Below the pieces are notes generated by a model that was given only the letters and a program-made list of their open reading frames with translations, was not told the DNA's origin and did no database searches. From NCBI GenBank assembly GCA_033398695.1, contig CM065802.1:139672096-139736095 (forward strand): a stretch of DNA of 64,000 nucleotides, read 5' to 3'. This DNA is from Orobanche coerulescens. Taxonomy: Eukaryota; Streptophyta; Magnoliopsida; Lamiales; Orobanchaceae. Both the position numbers and the translations under genes were made by a program. Position 1 is the first letter of the stretch. Every line of letters begins with the position of its first letter. Shown one piece after another: positions 1 to 11,930 of the stretch.

Positions 1-455
1 CCTCGGAGTTTCTCACGAACTCAATTGTCGATACCTTATTCGAAACCCAACAAGGTTCTCAATTTTCACACTATACCACCCCTCACAGTGGTTCAAAGGT
101 AAAGCAACAATAGGCCCAGTTTTATACATATATTATATGTCACACGTATTAAATACAACTATATTCACAACACCGTGCAAATAAAATTATGCACCGCAAT
201 TAACTCATTTAGATACAATCATGATACACAGGTACTTCGCATAAAAGAGGAGACTTACGTCCACAAGCTGCACGGAGATGACGGTCGCCCACGATACTAA
301 TCTCATCCGACAACATATCCGACACGTTATGACTACGCATAACTCAACTTGTCACCTGACGACTCGAACGACAAGACAACACATTACTCGACAAACCACG
401 ACTTAACTCGACCCGACAGCCTAGGTTTCCGCAACCTAACCTCTGATACCATAAA
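1..455 (-). mobile_element. Leader of a minus-strand gypsy element cut by the window edge
   Basis: This stretch lies between a primer-binding site at 440-451 and the left edge of the window. It is the 5' untranslated leader of a minus-strand LTR retrotransposon whose gag and pol would lie outside the window. No coding frame is convincing on either strand. Assignment to the Tekay-like gypsy group rests on the LTR next to it, which has the same termini and a similar first 70 bases as the LTR at 4837. Confidence 0.6.
440..451 (-). other. Primer-binding site of the left-edge gypsy element
   Basis: Read on the minus strand the sequence is TGGTATCAGAGG, eleven of twelve bases of the classic plant initiator-Met tRNA primer site, four bases inside the LTR edge at 456. 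It fixes the element as minus-strand and the LTR at 456-3232 as its 5' LTR. Confidence 0.8.
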
Positions 456-1197
456 TGTAACACCCCCAAAACCATATGGGAATATTACACGCCGTAAACC
501 CTTTCCGCAAGGATCTACCAGGCTAAACGTCCATAAACAACCAAATGCTTGCCCGGCCAGGGTTAAACAATATAATAATACAGACCGTTAAGGTCACTTA
601 CACAGAAACTCACAGACTGATGAGGTCACACAACTCTATCAACAGGACTGACTAACAACATTACCCATGCAGGGGTTCGAAATACAATACAACGGAAGAC
701 TGAATCAACTCTAACAATACAAATAAACTCTACCAACTCTCAACTCTTGATTAGTATCGCAGCTCGTCATCCCCTTGTGCCAATCCTGTGACTGCTCCCC
801 TGAACTCCGCATGTACTGACGCAGAACAGACATCCACCCCCCGAATACTCGGGGGTTAGTAAAACTCCACTATTTTACTAGTGCAAGTATCAAACCATAC
901 GAAATGTAACAAGCAAATAGCAACTACGAATTTAATACGTAAATCACTTATCGAAATATTCCCGAGAAGTTTTAGAATTTCGAACTCAAGTAAGAGATAT
1001 TTCAAAAGGAACACATCATCTCGGGGATTTTTAAAGCAGAAATTCTTTTGGACCTCGAGTCCCAATTTACAAAACCTTTTCGTAAACATTAGGGCCTTAG
1101 CCCAATTCTCGTTTCAAAGCATACTAAATAATATATCATTATGAGTCCGAGATCCATATTTAAAATATTACCCGAACAATCACTGCTACACGATCAT

Positions 1198-1570
1198 TGT
1201 TCGTACACATCATGTACCGAACTCCGGAGGCCTCAACGGACCTTACCCGGGCCACACACACTGTTCGTACACATCATGTACCGAACTCCGGAGGCCTCAA
1301 CGGACCCTACCCGGCCACACACACTGTTCGTACCGAACTCCGGAGGCCTCAACGGACCCTACCCGGCCACAACATCATTCGTACACATCATGTACCAAAC
1401 TCCAGAGGCCTCGTCAGACCCTACCTGGATCACACACATTGTCCGTACACGTCATGTACCGGACTCCAGAGGCCTCGTCAGACCCTACCTGGATCACACA
1501 CCTTGTTCGTACACATCATGTACCGAACTCCAGAGGCCTCGTCAGACCCTACCTGGAACACACACACATC
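1198..1570. repeat. Six-copy tandem repeat of about 62 bp inside the LTR
   Basis: Six head-to-tail units begin with GTTCGTACACATCATGTACC or a close variant, each continuing through an AACTCC(A/G)GAGGCCTC core to a run of ACACAC. Units 1-3 carry CGGAGGCCTCAACGG and units 4-6 carry CAGAGGCCTCGTCAG, so two subtypes were amplified in blocks. Unit 3 lacks about 12 bases. In the related LTR at 5340-5520 only a pair of diverged units, built on GATCCCGTCRGACCAAC, occupies this position. Confidence 0.85.
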
Positions 1571-2504
1571 GACACGACACAATTCATAATCATTAAATGT
1601 CAAGCCATTCCACATTACACCGAAATGTACAATCAAGTATGTAAACCAAAACAACACAAACATCATGATCATCACAACGACTCTTAACCAACATAACACA
1701 CATTCGGTACACAATACATTGAACAAACACGTGTACAAACATCTCATATGTACATCGCAATCCTGCACAAATGGCACAACGCCTAACACGTATACCAATA
1801 TATCACTATTATCACAAAGCCTTCAAATTTCGGAAAACACAACCAACTCAAATGGAACATATTTACGGAGGCAAGCAAAATCGTCATACATATCATACGT
1901 AATTACTATTCACAAGATACAAGTCGTATAATAAGATACTTGCCTTAATAACCGCTACCAAACGCTCCGAAGAACACGGTTCGACTGGGAAGCTCGGACC
2001 CCGAAGAAGACAACGAACGGAAGGGTTCCGACTCGAGTTCTTCACAAGAATTCGACCCTAACAACATATAATCAATAAATCATCGATCATACGAGGAAGA
2101 ATAATCGTAGAACGCCCGAAAACCCCTCTATGATATTTTATCGGACACCTTCAAGGCGTCGATCAAGAACTCGACCAAAACAACGAATCGATACGATCCA
2201 ACCATGGAATAACAAGGGAAATGATATAATACATCTAAATAATCATCAATACATCATAATCCTAAGTTAAATCATATTAAACGGATGAAAACAACCAAAA
2301 CACCAAAATTCCCCAAAACTAGATTTCTAGGAAATCTGACCTAATTCGGTAGATCGGAGGATGTTATAGGACAGATGATTGATGATATGAACCTCAAAAC
2401 TTCATGGATTCATTGTCCAACAACATCTCTAGATGATTAACCAAGCTCCAGCCCCGGAAGGGAAGAAAACGAGTGAAAAATGGCTGAAGAAAAACGCTGC
2501 CAGG

Positions 2505-2515
2505 CCTTAAATAGG
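2505..2515 (-). promoter_or_regulatory. TATA-like box of the left-edge gypsy LTR
   Basis: The minus strand reads CCTATTTAAGG, directly downstream (in element sense) of the TACGTA array at 2531-2665. The arrangement array-then-TATA matches the other LTRs in the window. The box is a weak match and no start site can be read from sequence. Confidence 0.4.
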
Positions 2516-2530
2516 CCGACTGCCGGCCGC

Positions 2531-2665
2531 CTTACGTACGTAACCGGCCATGGCTTACGTACGTAACCGGCCATGGCCGAACTCACTGCCTGGAAATGCC
2601 GGAAGCGTTACGTACGTTACCGGCCAGAGCCTTACGTACGTAACCGGCCTTATGTACATAACTGC
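2531..2665 (-). repeat. TTACGTACGTAACCGGCC palindrome array in U3
   Basis: At least four copies of TTACGTACGTAACCGGCC or close variants, two followed by ATGG, occur in 135 bases; the last ones decay to TTATGTACATAACTG. Each unit contains the perfect palindrome TTACGTACGTAA. The array sits immediately upstream of a TATA-like sequence in the element's own orientation. Confidence 0.75.
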
Positions 2666-3232
2666 CGATCACTACCGCACGTTACTCGGCCAGGGCTGGC
2701 CTGGCCCCAGCATGCCCGGCCATGACTCGGCCGGGACCAACTCCGACGGCCCGAACGACCCGGAAACCCGACCCTGAGTACGAATCGAAGATACGGTTAT
2801 GAAGTACTTGCAAAGACGAATCCGAGCACTAAGAGAACACACGATTCCGACCACCCGAAGGCCCGAAATTCGACAACGGAAAGTAATTACCCCAAACTTT
2901 GGGAAATTACGAAAATGGCCCAAAACGTCCGAAATACACGATACATGGTCGAAACACCAAGCCGAAGCTTGCAACATGAATAATAACATTAAATGAACTT
3001 ACGAGAAAGTCGAAACAACAGTTTCGGACGAGATTCGCAAGAATCGAACTCAAGTGCGGAAAAACCGCTAAAAAGCACGGAACTCAACAAAACAACACCG
3101 AAACGAACTTGGATGACAAAAAGCGTAGAATTAATCATTCTCAGAATGAAGAAACGGTCATGAAAGAGTCGTCAAAACGGACTCCGGCCGAAAAAAGAAA
3201 TTTACCGAAAATCGAAAATTGCGGATATTACA

Positions 3233-3844
3233 GCCTGGATATTCATTGGACCACATACATCCGTATGAACCAATTCTAACACATTCTGAGCACGGTTTCC
3301 CTTGGTTTTAAAAACCCTTTTGGTCATCTTACCTTCCAGACAGGATTCACAAATTGGAAATGACTCAACTTGGAGATCATCCAATGGGCCATCATCTACC
3401 AATCTTTGAATCCTCCCAAGGTTTACATGCCCTAACCGGAAATGCCACATATTTGTTTGGTTTATGCTTGAATGTTCTTTTCTCTTTTTAGGTTTAGACA
3501 AAGAGTTAAGTGATTTATGCATAGGAGTTTGTGCAGTATTAACTACATATAGTCCATCATTAAAAATACCTTTGCAAATATATTCACCATTTCTTTTCCT
3601 AATAATGGCATCATCATCAAAAGAAACTGAATAACCATTGCATTTTAATTTAGAAACCGAAATTAAATTCATTCTAAAATCCGGTACTAATAATACATTA
3701 TTGAGGACTAATAATTTATCATTAATCTTCAACTGCACCACTCCACTGCAACAGCCATAAGCCTGGAATAATCGCCACAGTTGATGGTAATCTCGCCCGC
3801 ACTAAGCTGTTTGGTTACCTGAAAACCATGCGAGTCAAAGCAAA
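3233..3844 (-). pseudogene. Ty1/copia protease-to-integrase fragment
   Basis: A minus-strand frame encodes the C-terminal part of a copia protease region and the GAG-pre-integrase zinc domain. Recognisable strings are SAGEITINCG, LVLNNVLLVPDF, NLISVSKL, the HHCC-type finger MWHFRLGHVN...CESCLEGKMTK and the integrase start ELVHTDVCGPM. A frame break lies near 3740. The coding sequence ends abruptly at 3233 where the gypsy LTR was inserted. At the other end it joins the copia LTR directly at 3845, so the primer site, gag and the first part of the protease were lost by an internal deletion. Confidence 0.85.
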
Positions 3845-4836
3845 TGTTGTGATTCGGTGCCTAAAATGAAGGCGCAACAGAAGCAATAATACGAATATAA
3901 TTCGATCTGAATCCCTACGAGGATCGATCACGTTACGTATATACAAATATAAAACGAAAACAAGGAAGATAAGAAATCATACCCTCGTAGTCCGTTGATT
4001 AAATGGTGTACTTCTTGAAGACGATTCCCCAAGCTTTATATGTTCTTCCCACGAATCTGATTCTTCAAGCTCTTAAATGATCCAACGCCGAAATCACCGC
4101 ATCTCTACTTGCCACGCGCCGGAGAAATGAACGGAACGACGATCACCTCAATTAACCTCCAAGGTAATGGCTAGAATCAAGTGATGGAAGATTTCTAATG
4201 AAGATTACAACATCCTAAGTGTTTAATCTATATCTCCCAATTTTTCTCCCTAGTTTCTCTAAGAAAATATCAAGATAGTTATGGTGAAGATGATGAAGAT
4301 GAAGACAACTCACAAAGTCTCTCTCTCTCTCTGTCACTTGTTCAAATGAATGAACCGTATGTCCACCTTCCAAATGAGAGGAGAGAACCTTTATATAGAC
4401 TTCAATCATGCATCACATGTTGCAATATCCCCCATGAATAAACATTTTATATTTTAAATTCATTAATGATCACAAAGTTTGATTCTTCACTTTAAACAAA
4501 GAAAAAATCAAGACCTTGCAATATGGAGAGATTTGGGCGGCCAAGTGGAAGAGTTTATGGAGTTCGGTTCTTTTCGGACTCCCTCGAGTTCAATCCGATA
4601 AACTCTGTTCCATCTCGATGTATTTATATCAATCAATTAATCCAATTAATTGATTATATCAAATACAATATATAATTTATTTTTCTAAGAAATAATTATA
4701 TATGTGAATCAAATTAATCACCTAGTAATTTATTTAACTCATTATGCCGTAAATTAATTTATCCAATAAATTAATTTAGACATCCAATGTCCCGAAATTA
4801 ATTAGACATCCAATGTCTAATAAATTAGATATCCAA
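3845..4836 (-). mobile_element. Copia LTR fragment, minus strand
   Basis: The sequence starts TGTTGTGATTCGGTGCC, the reverse complement of the 3' terminus (AGGCACCGAATC..CAACA) of the complete copia LTRs at 21099-23073 and 31362-33332. It runs until 4836, where the gypsy LTR at 4837 cuts it. The AT-rich stretch with repeated CATCCAATGTCTAA matches the corresponding part of the LTR at 22130-22200. The rest of the LTR is not found on the far side of the gypsy element. Contains no gene; the short frame at 4215-4409 is chance. Confidence 0.8.
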
Positions 4837-5766
4837 TGTAACACCCCCGATATATTTAGGAATATTACAGCACCGTAAATCCTTTACATAAGGATTTACA
4901 AGGCTGAAGAATTGAACAGACATTAAAAGGTACTAACGAATGGAAATAACGGAATTACGATACAACAGTTCTGACCAAATACTAAAAATAAATACAATTG
5001 TTCAACAGAAACTCAATAATACATCAGAAAATTCAAATTCATCATAAATGATTTCGTACTCGAGTACTTATTGAAATAACCAATAAACAACAGACAAATG
5101 AACCCGGCCAAAACATCACTCTGCACCCTCGTCGTCATGCAGCTCCAGTGGTTGTTTTCCCGCTCTCCTGGATCCTGAACATAAACAAAATGTTCACCCC
5201 CGAAGGGGTTAGCACAACGATGCTAGTACAAGTACCACAACATATTATTCATATCTCTCGAAGAATAATAACGTAAACGACAGAATACCAACGAGTCTTC
5301 CCCTACGAGAAACTCATAAATGACATACACAACTGATAATCACAACATGATATCATAACATACACATGGTAATTCCGTCGATCCAGCGTTCACTGCCTAG
5401 AACCCACGATGATCCCGTCAGACCAACCCGTGGTGGAAAAACCCGTCCGATGATCCAGCGCACGCTAGCATAGATCCCCCGATGATCCCGTCGGACCAAC
5501 ACGAGGTGGACATACAATAACGACATACATGCACGACAATATGTATAACAACAATACATAAAACGAATAAGGTACTTGCCTCGATTTGAAGACAAGAACA
5601 ATACTTCCACGAAAACGAACACTCGAAGGTCGTCCTCCTCAATCAATCACGTAACAAGATCAAACCTTAACAAAAGAAATGATATAGGATTTATCTCACA
5701 TCGTACGAATGTTTAACAATTCGATTTACGGCCAAAAGTTCATAAAATGTAATCTGCCTGAACTGC

Positions 5767-5983
5767 TTAGCGCACGCTAAGTACTCTGTGTAGCGTGCGT
5801 TAAGTCTGCTCGATAGCGCACGCAAACAACAAAGCCTAGCGTACGCTAACTATGTATGGTCAGTACTTCACTGATCAGTCGACTGACTCGTCTGATGGCC
5901 TAGCGTACGTTACGTACCAAACGTAGCGTACGCTAACTCGTGCTCGATAGCGCACGTTAATCTTTATAGCTTAGCGTGCGCTA
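5767..5983. repeat. TAGCGCACGCTA motif array, distal cluster
   Basis: About nine copies of the 12-base motif (variants TAGCGTGCGTTA, TAGCGTACGCTA, TAGCGCACGCAA) are spaced by roughly 10-30 bases. The same cluster is present in the partner LTR at 13075-13290 with a few substitutions. In element sense it lies well downstream of the TATA-like box. Confidence 0.85.
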
Positions 5984-6835
5984 TCTGTGCATGGCAGTTT
6001 ACTGCTGGGCAGTAAACTGTTCTCATCATGATCAAAACAATGAAATCTTCCGTGATAATTCATGTTACCTCCTTGAATATCATGTACATACGATTATGAA
6101 TGATCTTACGGATAACAACAACTTCGGATAATAGGATATGCATACCATTATAAAACCATATTCCATTACGACTACAAATCTTCATACAACAATTCGAAAG
6201 GCTTAACGGTTGATATCGACACCTTTATATCCATCAAAATTATCATACTGAAGTGGTTTAACATTCCATCTATACTAGATAAATCCTTCCATGATCAATC
6301 CCTTAGATTCATATAACAACAATGATGTTAAAGTCAAGTCCATGATTGCTATGAAGTCATCTACTAGATTCGGATTACTAATGATAGAAGCTTCCTTTAC
6401 TTGTTCAATGTAATAAGATTCGAATCATGATGATCATAATCAAGGTACTTAAGGATTATTCATCTCAATATTCCAAACATGATGTACTTTGGATAATTCA
6501 CTTATGAAAATCAATATCTCGTTACTATGATAATCCAATTCTTTAGAATCCAACTCTAAGTCTGGAGATAGGTTGAACATACCTTAATGTGATGAAAATC
6601 ACTGAACCGTAAGGTAGAATCCGACTCCAGTTGGTTGTATGCCACTCCAAGGTGCTATTCCACTTCAATGATTACTCCCAAGTGATAACCAATATACAAA
6701 CACCAACAAGATGTGTTCTAAGTGTGTAGAAGGATTATTACAGCTCTCTGGCCTCTCAAGAATGCATAATGGACGAGTAAAATGTAAGCCAAAACGGGTT
6801 GTTGTCCCATTTATAATATTCTGCATTTTAACAAG

Positions 6836-7063
6836 TTAGCGCACGCTACTAAGCTTTCCTTAGCGTGAGCTAATAAGAGTTAACTTCAGAACTGTCCAGG
6901 TTCATCCGCGGGAATCTTATCCGGACCCATGTCCCGGCTGGCTCATGTGCTAGCCGTCCCGCTCAATAATTGAGTTCTTAGCGCACGCAACTCCTACCTG
7001 CATAGCGTGCGCTAGTAGTAGCCCGATAGCGCGCGTTAAGCTACATTCTTAGCGTGCGCTATC
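6836..7063. repeat. TAGCGCACGCTA motif array, promoter-proximal cluster
   Basis: Six copies (TTAGCGCACGCTA, TAGCGTGAGCTA, TAGCGCACGCAA, TAGCGTGCGCTA, TAGCGCGCGTTA, TTAGCGTGCGCTA) lie in U3, just upstream in minus-strand sense of a TATA-like sequence near 6810. This part has no counterpart in the partner LTR, which is truncated before it. Confidence 0.8.
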
Positions 7064-7217
7064 ACTAGTTTGCATGAGAAATTTTTGCATGTTGTTATAC
7101 TCATGTACAAAGATATCAATGCAAGAAATATCATACTCCAATAATCAAAACCACAAATCCGAATAATACAGGGTTTGAATACAGATGAAATACACCGTAA
7201 TAAATCCGGATATTACA

Positions 7218-7235
7218 TACTCTCCTACTAAAAAG
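7218..7235 (-). other. Polypurine tract of the Tekay-type element
   Basis: On the minus strand the bases next to the 3' LTR read AGTAGGAGAGTA, the usual plus-strand primer position. Beyond it the minus strand reads TTTCGGGACGAAACTCC, the short inverted TTTCG-CGAAA stem also seen next to the polypurine tracts at 15370-15402, 20500-20545 and 41070-41101. Confidence 0.65.
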
Positions 7236-7252
7236 GAGTTTCGTCCCGAAAC

Positions 7253-7981
7253 TCAAGACGAAAATAACTCGGGATATCTAGACTTCATATCAGCTTCCGT
7301 TTCCCATGTGGCTTCTTCCATTCCGTGACGTGACCATTGAAATTTGACCAAAACGATTGGTTTGTTCCTCAGCTGCTTAACTCGACTCTCGAGTATCTTA
7401 ACCGGTCTTTCTTCAAACGTCCCATCCTGCGCGACTTCGATCTCGCCGAAATCAATGATATGGTGGGTGCAGTATATACCTCAGAATCGGGATACGTGGA
7501 ACACGTTATGAACATGGCACAATGACGGCGGCAATGCCAATCTGTATGCCAACTCCTCAACTCTCTCGAGGATCTCAAATGGTACGATATATCTCGGACT
7601 CAGCTTTCGTTTCCTTCCGAAACGAAAGATTCCCCGAGTAGGAGAAACCTTCAAAAGTACGTTATCTCCTGTACTGAACTCCAATGGGCGACGACGTACG
7701 TCTGCGTAAGATTTCTGGCGACTCTGGGCGGTCAACAGCCTTTCACAAATCAAGGCTATCTTCTCTCGAGTCTGCACGATCAAATCTGGTTCTGTTCCGA
7801 TCAAGTTTGACGAATCGTCCCAACATAGGGGCGATCTACATCTCCTCCCGTATAATGCCTCAAACGGTGCCATCTTAATGGAAGCATGGAAACTATTGTT
7901 GTAGGTAAATTCAATCAACGGTAGATGAACTTCCCAATCGTTTGACCAATCTAAGGCACAGGCCCTTAGCATGTCTTCCAC
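7253..7981 (-). pseudogene. Tekay-type integrase C-terminus plus chromodomain
   Basis: Encodes the end of a gypsy integrase: [18 protein letters not shown], the signature [17 protein letters not shown] (here [17 protein letters not shown]), and the GPF/Y-like [12 protein letters not shown]. After an in-frame stop at 7481-7483 the same frame continues with a C-terminal chromodomain-like module (EERPVKILESRVKQLRNKPI, HGMEEATWE, ending YPELFSS before the stop at 7253). The chromodomain is thought to steer these elements towards heterochromatin, and the arrangement identifies the chromovirus (Tekay/Del) branch. The frame differs from the upstream pol segment, so a frameshift or small deletion lies between 7981 and about 8110. 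Confidence 0.88.
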
Positions 7982-8060
7982 CGTTTGTATAGTCCTCTCG
8001 GATTGTCCGTCAGTCTACGGGTGATAAGCTGTACTGAAGTTCAATTCGGTCCCCAAGGCC

Positions 8061-9314
8061 TTATGAACTGCTTTCCAAAAGTGAGACACAAAACGGCCGT
8101 CGATCATAAACAATGGTCTTCGGCGTACCATGCACTCGAACTATCTCCGAATTAAATACTCGTGCCAACCTCTCTGGTCCCCACGTATCCTTAATGCCTA
8201 GAAAATGAGCTGATTTGGTTAAACGATCAACTATCACCCAAATCATGTTCATTCTTGTCCTGGTTCTCGGCATATTAGTGATAAAATCCATCGATATGTC
8301 CTCCCACTTCCATTCAGGAATTGGGAGCGGATTCAACATTCCAGCAGGCCGTTGATGCTCGATCTTAACCTGCTGCCAAGTCAAGCATTTAGAAACATAG
8401 CCCGCTACATCTTTCTTCATGTTGCCCCACCAGAAAATCTGCTTCAAGTCCTTATACATTTTACTGGTGCCCGGGTGGATAGAATAGGGCGAACTGTGAG
8501 CTTCCTTCATAATCGTCTGTTTCAGAACATCATCATTGGGAACGCAGAGTCGGTTCTGAAATCTCAAAACTCCATCATCATGAATTATGAATCCGGGGGC
8601 CTTTCTTTTGATCACTTCATCACGTAACCGAATCATCAGAGGATCATCTGCCTGTCTAGATTTGATTCCTTCGGTTAATGATGAAGTTATCTCCATCACG
8701 CATAGTTGTCCTTGGACTCTTTGTAACCACACTTCAATTCCTTCACGAATCATCTCTCGTTGAAGGCTAAGTTGGGAGGTCAGTGTCTCTAGCATCTGAA
8801 TAGAAACAGGCTTGCGGCTAAGTGCATCGACCACTACATTTGCTTTGCCTGGATGATACAAAATCTCCAAGTCATAGTCCTTGATCAGCTCTAACCATCT
8901 TATTTGTCGCATGTTCAACTCTTTCTGACTGAATAGGTACTTGAGACTCTTATGATCCGTAAAGATCTGACAGTGAGTCCTGTACAGATAATGCCTCCAG
9001 ATCTTCATAGCAAAAACTACTGCTGCTAGCTCCAAATCATGTGTTGGGTAATTCACTTCATAAGGTTTCAGCTGTCGCGATGCATAAGCGATCACCTTAT
9101 CATTCTGCATCAATACGGACCCAAGTCCTTGGTTCGAAGCATCACTGTAAATTATAAATCCTCCAGTTCCCTTTGGAAGTGATAGAATCGGTGTCGTCGT
9201 CAATCTCTTCTTCAATTCATCAAAGCTAATCTGACACAACTCACTCCACTCAAACTTTTGAGTTTTCTGCAGGAGTTGAGTAAGTGGGCGGGAGATTTTA
9301 GAAAACCCTTCCAC
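8061..9314 (-). pseudogene. Gypsy RNase H and integrase catalytic segment
   Basis: The 417-residue frame begins in the RT-RNase H connection ([16 protein letters not shown]), followed by RNase H ([60 protein letters not shown]) and the integrase zinc finger and core ([32 protein letters not shown]). Two defects are visible. The last cysteine of the HHCC finger is tryptophan (KCLTWQQVK), and the frame is lost around the second catalytic aspartate (VYDRRPFC...). It is in frame with the RT segment upstream, separated by a TGA at 9351-9353. Confidence 0.92.
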
Positions 9315-9350
9315 GAATCGACGATAATATCCAGCAAGTCCTAAGAAGCT

Positions 9351-10901
9351 TCAGACTTCTTTCACGTTCTTTGGAGGCTTCCAATCCATAATTGCTTCGA
9401 TCTTCTGAGGATCTACTCGGACTCCTTCATCTGACACCACATGGCCGAGGAACATTACTTCTTTTAGCCAGAATTCACACTTAGAAAGTTTGGCGTACAA
9501 TTGCTCGCTTCTCAAAAGTTCCAATACAATCCGCAAATGTTGCGCATGTTCTTCCGGACTTTTAGAATACACTAGAATGTCATCAATGAACACGACCACA
9601 AATTTATCCAAAAATTCAATGAACACTCTGTTCATCAATTGCATAAATACAGCAGGTGCGTTAGTGAGACCAAACGGCATCACTACAAACTCATAATGTC
9701 CGTAGCGAGTTCTGAACGCTGATTTCAGAACATCAGATTCTTTAATCCTCAGTTGATGATACCCGGATCTCAGATCGATTTTAGAAAATACTGTTGCCCC
9801 TTGCAACTGGTCAAACAGATCATCAATCCGTGGCAACGGATACTTGTTCTTAATCGTAATCTTGTTCAGCTCTCGATAGTCAATACACAGTCGGAGCGAT
9901 CCATCCTTCTTTCGGACAAAAAGAACTGGGGCTCCCCAGGGTGAAACGCTTGGCTGAATATAGCCCTTGTCCAGTAACTCCTCCAGCTGCTTCTTCAGTT
10001 CGTACATCTCAGTAGGTTGCATACGATACGGCGCCTTAGAAATTGGTGTAGCTCCGGGTTCCAACTCAATGGTAAATGCTACATCCCTTCGTGGAGGTAG
10101 TCCAGGTAACTCGTCAGGAAATACATCTGGAAATTCGTTCACAACAGGAATGGATGAAAGTTCTACAATTTCGTCTTCTTTCATCATTGCATAACACCAG
10201 TACCTGATACAGCCCTGTTTCAACAATTTGACAGCTTTCATCGCCTTGATCAATTTTCCTGAGCTTCCCGGTTTCCACCCCTCGAACAATATTTCGGAAC
10301 CATCGTCAGCGATCAGCGAGATATTCCTCCTTCGGTAGTTTACAATTGCTCCATATCGATTAAGCCAATCGTCTCCGAGTATCAGGTCGTCTCCTTGCAT
10401 TTCTATCATGATCAGATTTGAGAGCCACTCTCTACCTCCAAATGATACCAGGAAATTTCTAGTTTCTAAGTTTCCGACAATCCTCTCTCCACTCGGTAAA
10501 CCAACAACATAAGGTTCACAAGTATGAAAACCAGAAATATTCAAACGATTTACACAAGATAAAGATATAAAAGAATGTGTAGCTCCTGTATCGAATAAAA
10601 CGCTAACTGGCTGGGAAAGGATCTGGATAGTACCTGATGCGACAGCAGCATCCTGATCGTCTGTCCTCCTCATCTCGTACAGACGTGGGGGAGCAGATCC
10701 GGCACTCGATGTCCCCTTTTGGTCCCATTGTCCTCTGCCTTGTCCGCGGCCAAAATTCTGAGGTATCTGAACACTTTGCTGCGTCTGTTGGATACTGGCT
10801 TCCTTCTGGACTAGCTGTGGTGTACAGGCTCTAAAAGGCTTTGCAGACTCTTCACAAAACACTGCCCGATGTCCCTCTCGTCCACAATCAAAACAAGTCA
10901 C
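9351..10901 (-). pseudogene. Gypsy gag end, aspartic protease and reverse transcriptase
   Basis: The 516-residue frame starts in the gag zinc knuckle ([14 protein letters not shown]), then protease ([15 protein letters not shown], active-site DTG), a linker ([20 protein letters not shown]) and a complete gypsy RT. RT motifs seen are [66 protein letters not shown] and the catalytic [11 protein letters not shown]. It ends in a TGA at 9351-9353 shortly after [10 protein letters not shown], before the RNase H connection. This is the best preserved part of the element. Confidence 0.95.
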
Positions 10902-11930
10902 GGCAGGAAGGGGGCAATTGCCGATAGTGCTGCCTCGGGCGCAGCTTAAAGCATTTCTGGTAACATCGCAATAGTTGATGTCGCTCCAAAGTTCTTTCCG
11001 CTCCTAATCAAGGGTGCGGAGGTTTCTTGAAAGAGTGAAAGGATGACTGGCCTTACGGGGCCCGGGCCGTTCTTGTGCTCGTAAAAGTACCGAGACTTTC
11101 TGCTTGATTCAAAATTTCTCCATAGCTGCTTCCTTGATCTCATACGCCAACGCCTTATCCTGGTATTGACGGAGTGTGGTACATTCAAATCCGGACATGT
11201 ACCTTTGGATTTCTGGTTTCATCCTCATATCGAAATGGATCATCATTTCTGCATCTGTTCTGACCAGATGTCGAACAAACGCCAGCTGCTGGTTAAACGT
11301 CTTAATTGCCTGGGATACTGGCACATCAGAAGGCTGAGCGGAGAAAAAGTTTCGAATTTTGGCTTCCCTCACAGGACGAGGGCAATACTGAGCTTCCATC
11401 ATCAATCTAAACTCTGTCCAATCGGCATCATGGTCTACAGGCCGGATGGCTTCCCACCATTCGGACGCTTCCCCTATCAGAAAATATTGAGCGATAGAGG
11501 CTCTCCGGTCATCTGGGCAGTTAATTCCGGCAAAGATTTTCTCTAGTTCCTTCAACCAATGGTCCCAGGTGGGAGTCTCAGAAATACCGTCGAATTTCGG
11601 TGGTTGCATCTTCGCCACCTCTTGCAGCCACCGGTCACCTTGATTTCCCATGTCTGGGATCCCTTGCTGTCTCTCTCCCTACTGTAGTCCCACCGCCACT
11701 TGCAGTCGGTCCACGACTTGGGCGAACTGAGTCATCTGGTTCACCACTTGACGAAGGATCTCTGGTACAGCAGGATCTGGTTCGTTATTAATAGATTGTT
11801 GTGGCTCGCCTGAGCTATGACTGGCCTGATTAGAAGGCGACACTTCCCTTTCAGCATTTCTTCGTCCGCGTCCACGACCGCGACCACGTCCACGTCCGCC
11901 TCTCAACATACTATAAGCATAAATACTCAA
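10902..11930 (-). pseudogene. Gypsy gag
   Basis: The capsid-like polyprotein starts with a Met at 11930 and an arginine-glycine stretch (GGRGRGRGRGRGRR). It continues through an in-frame TAG at 11679-11681 to the gag core (FDGISETPTWDHWLKELEKI, ASIAQYFLIGEASEWWEAIR, YCPRPVREAKIRNFF), a retrotrans_gag-type domain. A TGA at 11109-11111 and a frame disturbance between 11110 and 10945 separate this from the zinc knuckle at about 10890. The three large pieces remain in one frame, consistent with one ancestral gag-pol ORF. Confidence 0.88.

Larger units (their letters stand above)
456..3232 (-). mobile_element. 5' LTR of minus-strand Ty3/gypsy element
   Basis: The LTR is bounded by TGTAACACCC at 456 and GATATTACA ending at 3232, the same termini as the gypsy LTR at 4837-7217. 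It is flanked by a primer-binding site on its left. It is long (about 2.78 kb) and interrupts the copia pol fragment that begins at 3233, so it inserted after that fragment. It holds a 62-bp tandem array (1198-1570) and a TACGTA palindrome array (2531-2665) next to a TATA-like box. Short open frames inside it on both strands are products of the tandem repeats and not genes. Confidence 0.85.
4837..7217 (-). mobile_element. 3' LTR of the minus-strand Tekay-type gypsy element
   Basis: The LTR is bounded by TGTAACACCCCC and GGATATTACA and is almost identical over its first 1.28 kb to the truncated partner at 12145-13426. A purine-rich tract adjoins it on the internal side. It carries two arrays of TAGCGCACGCTA-type motifs (5767-5983 and 6836-7063); a TATA-like stretch (TTATAAAT on the minus strand, near 6810) lies just downstream of the second. 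It interrupts a copia LTR on its left. Confidence 0.92.

Noticed and set aside
1141..1798. Open frames of 82-151 residues with internal amino-acid repeats
   Set aside because: They are translations of the 62-bp tandem array in the LTR, open in several frames; no start context or domain.
5767..7063. Possible CRISPR-like array because of regularly recurring short palindromes
   Set aside because: The spacers differ in length, the repeats are only 12 bases and variable, there are no cas genes, and the context is a plant LTR.
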